This document shows, in pieces, positions 18,288 through 27,245 of a stretch of DNA of 64,000 nucleotides. Position 1 is the stretch's first letter. Each line of letters opens with the position of its first letter. Origin of the DNA: Chloridium humicola (taxonomy: Eukaryota > Ascomycota > Sordariomycetes > Chaetosphaeriales > Chaetosphaeriaceae); NCBI GenBank assembly GCA_027569505.1, contig JAPDFF010000085.1, positions 27,510 to 91,509 of the forward strand. Reading direction: 5' to 3'. Both the position numbers and the translations under genes were made by a program. The notes beneath the pieces were generated by a model. That model was not told where the DNA came from and made no database searches. It saw only the letters and a list, made by a program, of their open reading frames with translations.

Positions 18288-20918
18288 CTAGCTCGTCTTT
18301 AGCAAGATCTGTGCTCCGACGAGGTCTTCACCCGCTGCTAAAACCACAATTTCTCCCGTGCCACCCTTATCCGCCCGGACGACAGCCAAGACAAGTCCAC
18401 TGAAGGCCTTACGAGTTAAGGACGGGAACGCCGTCATGTCCGTGGGGTCTCCATTGTCAGTCGACACGATCTGCCCCGGACCAGACAGGGAAAACGTGAC
18501 GACATTGTTGGCCCGCGGCACAGTGTCCCCCTTTTCATCAACAACGGCCACCGTGATGAAGGACAAGTCATAACCATCCGCGCGAATGGTTGTTCGATCA
18601 GCCGCCATCTTCAATCCCTTCGCCTCCCCAACTGTCCTCTTCGTATCCGACGCCCACTTCTCCCCCCCTCTGTATACCACCACACTGACATGCCCGGGCT
18701 GGTACACAATATCATCCCACCGAAAGCGGTAATCATACTCCCCCCTCAATTTCTTCCCCTTCGACTCCCCATTCAGAAACAGCTCCGCCTCATCTCCAGA
18801 CGAGAACACATGCACGGGCGTGACCTTTCCCACCCGCTCCGGCCAAGTCCAATGCGGTAAGATGTGCGCCATAGGGACTTCGGAATTCCACCGCGCCTGG
18901 TACAGGTAGAACCGGTCCTTCTTAAACCCCGCCAAGTCGATGATGCCAAAGTACGAGCTCCGCGCCTTGTCGTACGGCGTCGGCTCGCCGAGGTAGTCCC
19001 ACCCTGTCCAGACAAATTCCCCCGCCACGTACGGGTTTCGGTCGTGGGCCTCGAAGACCTTTTCTGGCGATGCTCCCCAGTTGGGGGCGTACAGCTCGTA
19101 GGAAGAGACTTGCATGGCGCTGGAGTTGCCGCCTGACCCGTCCCCGACAATGGCGTTGTTGTCGCTTATGACGGGAAAGATGTACGTTCCCCTGGTAGAG
19201 AGGGCCGACGAGCTTTCGCTGCTCCAGATGAGTTTGTTTGGGTAGACCTTGCGGAAGTCGGCGAAGGAGCCGTCGGTGGACATGCCGCGTCCTTCTCCTT
19301 GGTAGTTAAGACCGATGACGTCAACAATGTTGGCGAAGGCGCTCCCGGGGTGGGCTGTGTCCATGGCTGCTGTTGATGGACGGGTTGGATCTTCCTCGCG
19401 GATAATCTCGGCCAGGACTTTTGCCGTAGCCGCAACGGCGGATTTTCCTTGCTTGGGTATCTCGTTGCCGAAGCTCCAGGCGATGACGGAGGGATGGTTA
19501 CGGTCGCGGCGGACAAAGGCTCGCAGGTCGGGCTCGTGCCAGTCGGGAAAAATGGTGTGAAAGTCGTTGTCTGTCTTCTGGATGTTCCACGCATCGAAAA
19601 TCTCGTCGAGCACCATGAACCCCATCTGGTCTGCAAGATCCAGGAGTTCAGGGGCCGGCGGGTTGTGTGACGTGCGCAGGGCGTTGCTCCCCATCTCTTG
19701 GAGCATCTCCAATTGCCGCTCTGCTGCGCGAATGTTGAAGGCTGCCCCCAAAGACCCGTGGTCATGATGGTTGCAAGTGCCCTGAACCCGAACTGTCTTT
19801 CCGTTGATGAGAATCCCTTTATCAGCATCGTAGGCGACAGAGCGGATGCCGAAAGGGGTTTCGGAAACATCCACCACCATTTCGTTAACGAAGAGAGTTG
19901 TCGTGGCGAAATATAAGTTCGGCTTCTGAGTTGGTCGCGGGCCCCAGAGCAACGGCTGGGTTACCTTGATTGAGCCTTTGACGGTCCTTCTCTCCCCAGG
20001 GGCAACAGTCATGTTCAGCAGGCCGAGTTTAGCCACCACCCCAGATGTAACGCTTTCAACTTCTGTACCAAAGGGACGGAGCTCTGTCTGCACGGCAACC
20101 TGCTGGTTGGAATCCCCGCCGTTCTCAACCTCAACCGCGAAATTGACAGTGGCGGAAGCGTCTGAAACATCCGATGTTGTTATGTAAGTGCCATACTGTG
20201 CCACATGGATCGGGTTTGTTTTGACGAGCCACACATTGCGGTAGATGCCCGCCCCTGGATACCAGCGTGAGTTGTCCACAGCGTTGTCCAGCCTAATTGC
20301 AAGGAGGTTGTCGTCGCCAACCTCCAAATACGGTGTAAGATCGAGCCGAAATGAGGCATAGCCAAACGGCCAACCGCCCACAAGATGTCCGTTGAGCCAC
20401 ACCGCTGCGTACGACATCGCGCCGTCAATGTCCAAAAAGATGGATTTGCCCTTATCCCCAGGGCTGATGGGAATCCTGCGACGATACCATCCCACTCCGT
20501 TTGAGGGCAGTCGACCCATGCCGCCGCTGATGCCGGGTGCGTTGAAGGGGCCCTTGATTGCCCAGTCGTGGGGTAGCTGGACTGCTTCCCAGTTGCTGTC
20601 ATCGAAAGAACTTTGGACATATTCGATGCTGCTACCAGGGGGTGTGCCGGAAGGTGGTTGATGCTTCGCTCCGTTGATAAAATCGTTGCCCGATGGTAGG
20701 ATCCACGGTTTCAGGGTGCTGTAGGACAGCGAGTCTGGGTTTTCCTCAAAACGGGAGAACCTCCAGTTTTCGTTGAGGCTGATTCGTTCGCGGCCTGTCG
20801 TCTCCATAGCGTTTCCATTGTCGTGCGCTCCCACAAAAGCCAGACAGAGAAGAAGAATGGCTGCCAGGATAGTAAACCCTGGCAGATTCAAGCGTCGGTA
20901 ATGTGCCAACGATGCCAT
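18288..20918 (-). CDS. Secreted glycoside hydrolase family 2 (beta-galactosidase-like)
   Basis: 876 residues from ATG 20918, no introns. A hydrophobic signal or anchor segment (FTILAAILLLCLAFVGA, about residues 15-31) is followed by a GH2 sugar-binding domain (SLNENWRFSRF, QLPHDWAIKGPF, GWYRRRIPI, WLNGHLVGGWPFGY, NAVDNSRWYPGAGIYRNVWL), an immunoglobulin-like domain, and the TIM barrel (VRVQGTCNHHDHGSLG, ALRTSHNPPAPELLDLAD, DEIFDAWN, RRDRNHPSVIAWSFGNEIP). The acid/base glutamate is near residue 486 (GNEIP) and the likely nucleophile near 568 (WSSESSSAL). C-terminal beta domains follow. The family splits terminal beta-galactosides, glucuronides or related sugars; the exact substrate is not readable here. 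Two upstream in-frame ATGs (for example MNDLRFRPEP) would put extra residues before the signal, so 20918 is preferred. Confidence 0.88.
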   Translation of the reverse strand: MASLAHYRRLNLPGFTILAAILLLCLAFVGAHDNGNAMETTGRERISLNENWRFSRFEENPDSLSYSTLKPWILPSGNDFINGAKHQPPSGTPPGSSIEYVQSSFDDSNWEAVQLPHDWAIKGPFNAPGISGGMGRLPSNGVGWYRRRIPISPGDKGKSIFLDIDGAMSYAAVWLNGHLVGGWPFGYASFRLDLTPYLEVGDDNLLAIRLDNAVDNSRWYPGAGIYRNVWLVKTNPIHVAQYGTYITTSDVSDASATVNFAVEVENGGDSNQQVAVQTELRPFGTEVESVTSGVVAKLGLLNMTVAPGERRTVKGSIKVTQPLLWGPRPTQKPNLYFATTTLFVNEMVVDVSETPFGIRSVAYDADKGILINGKTVRVQGTCNHHDHGSLGAAFNIRAAERQLEMLQEMGSNALRTSHNPPAPELLDLADQMGFMVLDEIFDAWNIQKTDNDFHTIFPDWHEPDLRAFVRRDRNHPSVIAWSFGNEIPKQGKSAVAATAKVLAEIIREEDPTRPSTAAMDTAHPGSAFANIVDVIGLNYQGEGRGMSTDGSFADFRKVYPNKLIWSSESSSALSTRGTYIFPVISDNNAIVGDGSGGNSSAMQVSSYELYAPNWGASPEKVFEAHDRNPYVAGEFVWTGWDYLGEPTPYDKARSSYFGIIDLAGFKKDRFYLYQARWNSEVPMAHILPHWTWPERVGKVTPVHVFSSGDEAELFLNGESKGKKLRGEYDYRFRWDDIVYQPGHVSVVVYRGGEKWASDTKRTVGEAKGLKMAADRTTIRADGYDLSFITVAVVDEKGDTVPRANNVVTFSLSGPGQIVSTDNGDPTDMTAFPSLTRKAFSGLVLAVVRADKGGTGEIVVLAAGEDLVGAQILLKTS

Positions 20919-21641
20919 CTTTTGCGGGCGCCAGTCAACTTCTGGTGAGAAAGGCTCTGGTCGGAAGCGTAGGTCATTCATTGTCAGGAGGACAATAAGC
21001 CACTGAGATAAAGCCTCCTGATTTAACCACGGAGGAAGGTGTGCGGGGATCAGTTCCTGTTTCCTCGAAGCGCCTGTGGCGCCGAAGGAGTGACCAGCAT
21101 TAACGGCACGAGGGAAGGAAGCATCGTCCGTAGGCGTGTTCAAGAAACGCAGACGGGAAGGCACCTCGTGGACTGTTGCACAAGAGAGAGTAGATAGGTT
21201 AAACAGCCCAGTGTGCGCTAATATATCGAGACACATTCATCTCAAACCGAATACAGCATGAAGAAAATACGGCCGAAGAGAGGGATCGATTGGGTTACAT
21301 GTCCAGGGTTGCGGTGCTAGGAGATGGCAAGTTCGTCACTATTACCACACAACACAATGTCCATGCCTCCATCTTTTGAACCATCATGAAGCACCCCAAT
21401 TTGCCTCAAGACCGCGCCCACATCTCCTCTCCATTTAGACCGCTCATGAGTAGCCTGGCCTCTCACAGGAAGCTCGCGCTGTATTGTCGGCCTGAAGTTG
21501 GCTATAATGGAATTAGAGTTGGCCTTTTTTTATTCAAGACCGGTAATGTTTGGTAAGAACCGGTTTAAATGTGTAAAAACTAGTTGTTTTTACCACCATT
21601 TTTACAGCCAAAACCCCCCATTTTCATAATGATTTTACTAG
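20919..21641. other. GH2 promoter region and flank of transposon copy 2
   Basis: The reading frame stays open upstream of the chosen GH2 start to 21236 but without features of a coding exon. The rest, up to the TA at 21642-21643, has no recognisable element. Confidence 0.4.
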
Positions 21642-21725
21642 TAACGTGTTTGATAAGCGAGCGGAACACGTTTCCACGCGACGCGACACCTTTACGCTCA
21701 ACACTGATTTTCTCAACAACCCAAT

Positions 21726-23382
21726 ATGCCTCCTACTTTAAAAGAAGCCAGGGTTATCCTGGCCCTCGAAGCCCTTGAAAACAATGAAAACCTAAGCCTC
21801 CGAGCTGCAGTTAAGCTTTATAACGTACCGGTCTCAACTCTCTCTTTCCGACGTACTGGCCGGCGTGCACGACGCGATATTCCAGCCAACTCACGCAATC
21901 TAACGGATCTAGAAGAGCAGACAATAGTTCAGTATATAATTGAGCTATTTACTCGCGCATTTCCCTCTAGACTAGGTGGTACGGAAGATATGGCCAACCA
22001 ACTGCTGCGCGAACGCGATGCGCCCCCTGTCGGCAAACGCTAGGCTCACAATTTCGTCAAACGCCAGCCAGAGCTCTGTACGTGTTATACGCGTAGATAT
22101 GACTACCAGAGGGCCAAGTGCGAGGATCCAAAAGTCATTGGCGCGTGGTTTACACTCGTACGGAATGTTATGGCCAAGTACGGTATCGTGGATGACGACG
22201 TCTACAACTTCGACGAGACTGGGTTTCTGATGGGCATGATCTTTGCGGGCATAGTAGTTACAACCTCGGACGGTCTTAGCAAGGCAAAACTAGTCTAGCC
22301 TGGCAACCGCGAATGGGCAACGGTGATTCAGGGAGTCAATGCCCTCGGCTGGGCTATCTATCCCTTCATCATCTTAGCTGGGCAATACCACCTCGCCAAC
22401 TGGTATACCGAATGCAACCTCCCAGCCGACTGGTGCATCGCAACCACCAAGAACGGCTGGACTACCAATGCGGTAGGCCTGGATTGGATCAAGCACTTCG
22501 ACTTCTATGCAGCACTCCGTACAAAGGGCAAATACCGGTTGTTGATCCTCGACGGCCACGAAAGCCACCACTCGACCGAATTCGAGCTCTTCTACAAGCA
22601 GAACAACATCATCATGCTCTATATGCCTCCGCATTCTTCGCACCTCCTCCAGCCACTTGATATAGGCTGCTTTGGGCCATTGAAGCAGGCGTACGGTCGC
22701 CAGGTTAAGAACTTGATGCGCGCGCGTATCAACCACGTAAGCAAGCTCGAGTTCCTCTGTGCCTTCCGCGAGGCCTTCTTTGCTTCCATAACGGAGAAGA
22801 GCATACGGGGTAGCTTTTCAAGGGCTAGACTTCTGCTGTATGATCCAGAGAGGGTGCTTTCCAAGCTGGATGTCAAGCTTCGTACGCCAACACCTCCGAA
22901 CTCACGGCCCGGCACTGCACAATCTTGGGTGTTCCAGACACCATACAACCCCCGAGAAGCCGAGTCATAGCCAACGCTTATCAAGACTCGTATTACCAAC
23001 CATCAAAACAGCTCCCCGACTTCGATGTTTACAACGGCAGTAATGCACCAGGTGGCTCTTCTTCGGTCAGAGGTCTCTTCGCTCCGTAAGGCTAATGAGG
23101 CACTAAGCAAGGGCCGGAGAGCCAAGAAAACACGTGTGCAGCTCGGAGGGTCACTTTCTGTACAGGATGTACAGGATGTACTAGGCCAGGGGGCGGTGGG
23201 TGGAGAGGGAGTGCAAGAAATGCAGCCCGAGGGTAGTGGGCCGGGGGGGGGGGGGTTGGACGAAAGTTCGGTACTGTGGTGTGTGCGGCAAGCCTGGCCA
23301 TAATACACGCACTTACCAGGGGGTCGCAGAACCGTCTGATTTAGCTGTTTCTGATGTAACGTTAATTATAGTTAGTTCCTAG
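21726..23382 (+). pseudogene. Mutated Fot/pogo-type DDE transposase
   Basis: ATG 21726. N-terminal DNA-binding part (MPPTLKEARVILALEALENN, HTH segment NLTDLEEQTIVQYIIELFTR, LRERDAPPVGKR), then the DDE core: first aspartate in DDVYNFDETGFLMG, second in YRLLILDGHESHH, third in HSSHLLQPLDIGCFGPLK. Then comes the linker PRPGTAQSWVFQTP-like region (SRPGTAQSWVFQTPYNPRE) and the zinc-knuckle tail (CGVCGKPGHNTRTY, last cysteine changed to tyrosine). In-frame TAG codons at 22041, 22296 and 22968 stand where copy 1 or the expected pattern has Trp or Gln, and a run of 13 G (23243..23255) shifts the frame. All the stops are explained by C-to-T or G-to-A change. Confidence 0.88.
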
Positions 23383-23430
23383 GGTTATTGTATTGCAATT
23401 GAGGATAGTTGTTGTCGGGTAGTAGAAAAC

Positions 23431-23522
23431 TGCACACTCGCTATTATTGCACACTCGCTATTATTGCACACTCGCTATTATTGCACACTCGCTATTATTG
23501 CACACTCGCTTATAATGTACGT
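23431..23522 (+). repeat. 17-bp tandem repeat forming the right end of transposon copy 2
   Basis: Four perfect units of TGCACACTCGCTATTAT starting at 23431, 23448, 23465 and 23482, followed by the terminal unit TGCACACTCGCTTATAATG up to ACGT at 23522. The unit is the inner part of the inverted end itself. Copy 3 shows two units of the same 17-bp period (16710, 16727). There are no spacers, so it is not a CRISPR array. Confidence 0.9.
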
Positions 23523-23524
23523 TA

Positions 23525-23964
23525 CCAGGTCGACCATGGAGCACAAGCATTGAGTTGCACCAGGACTGTTGTTGTTAAAGGGGGTGGTTGGAGACAAACA
23601 ACAAAATATTCTTGAAGAATGCTACGCTCTTTCAAAACTCTGTAATGTTCCCATTGTTCGTTAGACTATTGATGACACGGCCACATTACTGTCGGCCCAC
23701 ATGTTCAGAAGCTTTATACGCAAATGTCAAAACACTGGGGAATGATGTCTGTGCGACGGCAAGAGGTCATAGCAAAATGACATCACATCAAGCACAGTTT
23801 CCCCGATACATCTGAGCAATGGGCCCCATGTCTTTTGCAGGGTTCTTTGCAGTGGTCTGAAAAGTTGAATGTTGATACAGCAACGGGGCAGCATTTGTCA
23901 ACAGCAGTAGGTCAGCCCAGTTACGAGACAACGGCCATTCAGGGATTCGTGTCAACATCACTCG
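23525..23964. other. Spacer without a supported gene
   Basis: AT-richer sequence between the transposon and the weak gene call at 23965; nothing recognised. Confidence 0.35.
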
Positions 23965-24600
23965 GTGTCTCTTCTTTTTGAGCCTGATCACTTGGAAGAT
24001 ACAAGTCAACAAGGTACCGCTCAAAACACCAGCCACAAGTATGTCAACACCACGCAAGGGGAGTGCACACCTGCCCTTAACCTAACGTTTCTCAACTTTC
24101 CCCTGGAGTATCTCTCGAACAGCTATCAAATCTCTATCTTCTCTACCCCAGGACAGATTGTTAACCTTTTGCCTGACAACAAAGGACACAATCCAAGCAG
24201 AAACGATGAGATTCAGGGAGCTCGTATATGGTATTGTCTCTGCGGGATTCTTCGCTACAGAGACCGTGGGGAGCTCTATTGTGAGCCCATAGTATACTTT
24301 CCCTTCCAGTCTACCGAGGCTAATACGACCCAGCGCGATGCTTTCACTTTCCGGCACTTTGGCCACTCGAGGTCGAGCCTCGACTACCTGTCTCCGAAGG
24401 AGCTCGCAGATTTCATTACGCAGTTGGAGTTTGAGCAAATGACAAACGACTTCGCACGACTCAGAAACGGTATTTCGGAAGAGAAAGGCTACGACATCCT
24501 CGACGCTGAAGAGTACGACGAGATGCTATCCGAAGGAGGGTCGGAGAAGATGGGGTGGGGCGTAATGGAAGAGGATAAGGGCGTGGTAGGGGTTTTCTGA
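23965..24600 (+). CDS. Hypothetical protein, 5' structure uncertain
   Basis: A 211-residue open frame. Its last ~95 residues look like real protein: TTQRDAFTFRHFGHSRSSLD, YLSPKELADFITQLEFEQMT, NDFARLRNGISEEKGYDILD, then an acidic end (AEEYDEMLSEGGSEKMGWGV ... GVVGVF). The first half is less convincing. An alternative start at 24206 (MRFREL) spliced with GTATAT 24222 to CCAG near 24308 would give a shorter protein. I do not recognise the family. No membrane segment or cofactor motif is evident. Confidence 0.35.
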   Translation: MSLLFEPDHLEDTSQQGTAQNTSHKYVNTTQGECTPALNLTFLNFPLEYLSNSYQISIFSTPGQIVNLLPDNKGHNPSRNDEIQGARIWYCLCGILRYRDRGELYCEPIVYFPFQSTEANTTQRDAFTFRHFGHSRSSLDYLSPKELADFITQLEFEQMTNDFARLRNGISEEKGYDILDAEEYDEMLSEGGSEKMGWGVMEEDKGVVGVF

Positions 24601-24954
24601 ATGAATTCCTTGCCCAACAGCGGTCAAGTAGCAGGAAGGGTCAGTGGTCTCGGGACTGGTCTGGGTTCCTAGAAAGCTGCATCACGTCAAGGAAGTGAGG
24701 CAGTTCGAGTGGCGTGTCGCGAGCCGGATGGCCGTTGATGGGGGAATCACAAAGCAATATTATAGAAAACAAGAAGCACTAACATTATCATACTGTTTTA
24801 ATCATTGTTCTCCGGGCCCTCAGACTTCAGTCTCCCAACTTGAAGAGCTCCTATTTTCTACATGGACCAACTGCGGCTCTGATGACCATTACTCAGGAGT
24901 CTTTGTTGAATAAATGCATGAACAAACCTTCAAGGCCTCCAAGCCTCTAGCCTT
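24601..24954. other. Spacer without a supported gene
   Basis: Lies between the weak gene call ending at 24600 and the LINE relic; only short open frames, nothing recognised. Confidence 0.35.
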
Positions 24955-26285
24955 GTTCTATCATCGAGGGCCCGACCATTGAACCAGGGCGAGTCCGCCG
25001 ATGATATTCGGGAGTGGAGTCATCCCCCCCGGGCCCCACCCGGAGAGAAGTGGATCCCGGCCAGGGTCTTGGCTCAGGTGCCGGAGTGCATGGCTGTAGC
25101 GACGGCTGTGGCGACGGCCGTGGATGAGGTCCGGAAGGAGGTCCAGGAGATACGGAAGGAAGTGAAGGCCGGGGCTCCGGAAACGACGATAGCGGCTGGG
25201 CCCAGTTCCTGGGCTTCAGTAGCCGCAGGGGGGAGGAGTCCTTGGTAAAGAGAATACCGGGACGGTTGAATAAGGAGATATTGGTGAGGGGGACAGCAGC
25301 CCCATCACTAACCGGACGGTCCCCCCCGGAGATCATCCAGGCGGTGAACGGGGTGTCGGAGAGGAAGGGAGCGGTTGCGGCTCGGAGACTCCCGAGTGGT
25401 GACGTGATTGTCACTTTCCAGGATACGGGGACGAAGGACTGGCACTCAAGGAACGGGGGGTGGATTGGGGAGGCCTTTGGAGAGGAAGCGAAGGAGGCAA
25501 AGAGGACCTTTGGGGTTCTTTTAAAGAGATGTTAAAGAGGGATCTGAAAGACATTACGGAGGCAGAGTTCGGCAAACAGTTGGGCTTACCGTCAGTCGAT
25601 AAGGGTAAATTCCGGATCCCAACAATGGTTGGAGTGACCAGGGCTACGGCACTAGTTACTCTGACTAGTCAGGAGGAGGCGAAGAAGGCCTGTGAGGAGG
25701 GAGTAGTCTGGAGGGCTCAGGTCCTGAACTGCGAGCCGTAGTGGGGTGCTCTCCAGGTAACCCAGTGCTACCGGTGTTGGGGATGGGGCCACACCCAGAG
25801 GTTTTGCAAGAGGCTGCGCTTTGCCCACGGTGTGGTGCACTGGCTCATAGGGAGGGTAGGAGGGAAGGGGAGGCCCAATGCCCGACCCACGACAGCAACA
25901 ATGGAATTCGAATACGGTGTTCGAACTGTACAGGGAAGCACCCAGCCTGGGTACGGTGGTGCCCGGATGCGGTCAAGCCCGGGGTGCAGCAAGGGAGGCA
26001 TAAAAAAGCTGTCCTTTTCGCTGAAGGAAAATACAGCGCGGGCTGCGGCCCCTGAAATAGAGGCCTCGGCTGATATCCCAAATGTGGGAATGCAGGGAGT
26101 GTAACCCGGGGTTGTCTTCTTTAAACCGTAGTATGTTGGATTCTAGAACGCCGACCTGGGAAGTGTGGTATAGGTTTTTTTAACCCGACCGGGCAACTGG
26201 CACGGTTTTCCTGTACATCGATATTAGATAGACGGACCGGCGTGCTCTCTAAGAGCAGAGCGGTGTAGGAACAATAATAATATAT
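24955..26285 (+). mobile_element. LINE (Tad-like) relic containing ORF1 and 3' UTR but no ORF2
   Basis: Holds a broken gag-like ORF1 followed directly by a 3' UTR. The last ~50 bp (GACGGACCGGCGTGCTCTCT ... GTGTAGGAACAATAATAAT) resemble the end of the LINE fragment at 62932 (GAAGGACCGGCATGCTCT ... GTTGTAGGAATAATAATAAT), including the AAT-repeat tail at 26271-26285. No reverse transcriptase sequence is present. The left boundary is approximate and I could not define target duplications. Confidence 0.7.
24979..26104 (+). pseudogene. Gag-like ORF1 of a non-LTR retrotransposon, frameshifted
   Basis: Pieces in three frames, in the expected order: a coiled-coil-like start (VDEVRKEVQEIRKEVKAG, SSWASVAAGG), NKEILVRGTAAPSLTGRSPP with VAARRLPSGDVIVTFQDTG (an RRM-like ORF1 segment), KRDLKDITEAEFGKQL with TRATALVTLTSQEEAKKACE, then after a TAG at 25739-25741 a first zinc knuckle CYRCWGWGHTQRFC and a second CSNCTGKHPAWVRWC. 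This is the ORF1 layout of Tad-type LINEs, an RNA-binding protein of the retrotransposition particle. Frame changes near 25240 and 25530, the TAG, and a later frame change make it non-functional. Confidence 0.75.
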
Positions 26286-26390
26286 ACAGTACATTCTAGA
26301 CGTTTCGTCATCGAAGCGTCGCTTCGATAACTTATCGCCACTTGTAGTGTTGCCCTTAAATCCCGTGATGACTAGCTAACTCATACATTC

Positions 26391-26879
26391 TTAGTTTTTG
26401 CGCGTCATAAAGGTTGCGTCCCCGCCATAGCTTCGCAGCTTCTCCTCCAACATCTCATCAACCGGTTCCGGAACAAAGCCATACTGGCGCCAAAACGGCA
26501 CAGTCCCGTAGACCGAGGTGAGGCAAGTCGTAGGGTACCGTTTGGCAACCTCGAGAATCTTCCCGATGCCCTCCGCGGCGGCACCACGTCCTCGAACGGC
26601 GGGAAGAAGGGCGAGGTCGTGGAGATAGTATTGATTGGCGTCGGAAGGGATCTCTCCGAGTAGGGCGTTCAACGGCGGCGGCTTGCTATGGCAAATTGGA
26701 AACGAGACGATGTAGCCGCCCACCTTTCCATCTTCAACCAACACCAGACAGCCGTCTGGGAAGAGCTTTAGGCGTTCTGTGACAACGGATGGGTGTTCTG
26801 GAAGGTCTGCGTGGACCTCGCCGGCGACACGCACCACGCCAGGGAGGTGGGACTCCGTCATTTGATGCCAGGTGGCCAT
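26391..26879 (-). CDS. GNAT-family N-acetyltransferase
   Basis: 162 residues, single exon, ATG 26879. MATWHQMTESHLPGVVRVAG begins the fold, CLVLVEDGKVGGYIVSFPI forms the beta-strand pair, YYLHDLALLPAVRGRGAAAE is motif A with the acetyl-CoA pyrophosphate loop (R-x-R-G-x-A), and PFWRQYGFVPEP is the usual FYxxxGF-like C-terminal motif. The protein should transfer acetyl from acetyl-CoA to an amine; the substrate cannot be read from sequence. The length is typical of small GNAT enzymes. It lies next to a LINE relic ending about 105 bp from its stop codon, so its 3' UTR may run into repeat sequence. Confidence 0.85.
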   Translation of the reverse strand: MATWHQMTESHLPGVVRVAGEVHADLPEHPSVVTERLKLFPDGCLVLVEDGKVGGYIVSFPICHSKPPPLNALLGEIPSDANQYYLHDLALLPAVRGRGAAAEGIGKILEVAKRYPTTCLTSVYGTVPFWRQYGFVPEPVDEMLEEKLRSYGGDATFMTRKN

Positions 26880-27245
26880 GATGGGGCTGCTTCAAAAATG
26901 TTGCGCGGTGAAGTGGCGGCGAGACGTGAAGTTGTTGAAGATGGAGAAAATGCCGCTGGTCCGAGAATCTCCACCTCAGCAGTTGGGGGGCTTGGATCTC
27001 CATACTCCAGAGCAAAGCACTTGCGTCATCCTGCTCCCTCTCTGGTCCCCAACCTCAAATGAGAGAAAGGAAATTGAGCTAAAGTATTGACTCTCTCTTT
27101 TGCAAAGAATAGGCTGGTGCGGAGAGGGGGTGAGAATGCCGAGCAAACCAAACCCCCCCTTGAGGCTGGAGAAGACAACTATCCAATGTTTACTTTATCC
27201 AACGATGTCTATTCAGGTAGCCACAACGCCATCCAAGCCTTCTAC
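26880..27245. other. Spacer between GNAT start and transporter stop
   Basis: Presumed promoter of the minus-strand GNAT gene and 3' UTR of the transporter gene; nothing else recognised. Confidence 0.4.

Larger units (their letters stand above)
21644..23522 (+). mobile_element. Near full-length pogo/Fot1-type DNA transposon (copy 2)
   Basis: 1879 bp, flanked by TA (21642-21643 and 23523-23524). The left end ACGTGTTTGATAAGCGAGCG pairs with the right end TGCACACTCGCTTATAATGTACGT. Size, TA target and a single CENP-B/DDE transposase gene fit the Fot1/pogo branch of Tc1/mariner. The right end carries four extra 17-bp units (see 23431..23498). The element has three nonsense codons and one homopolymer frameshift in the transposase, so it is not autonomous. 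Confidence 0.9.

Noticed and set aside
20919..21236. N-terminal extension of the GH2 protein to 21236
   Set aside because: It would place about 106 residues, without features, before a clear signal segment; the start at 20918 is better supported.
23431..23522. CRISPR-like regular repeats
   Set aside because: The 17-bp units are directly adjacent with no spacers, form a transposon end, and the genome is eukaryotic.
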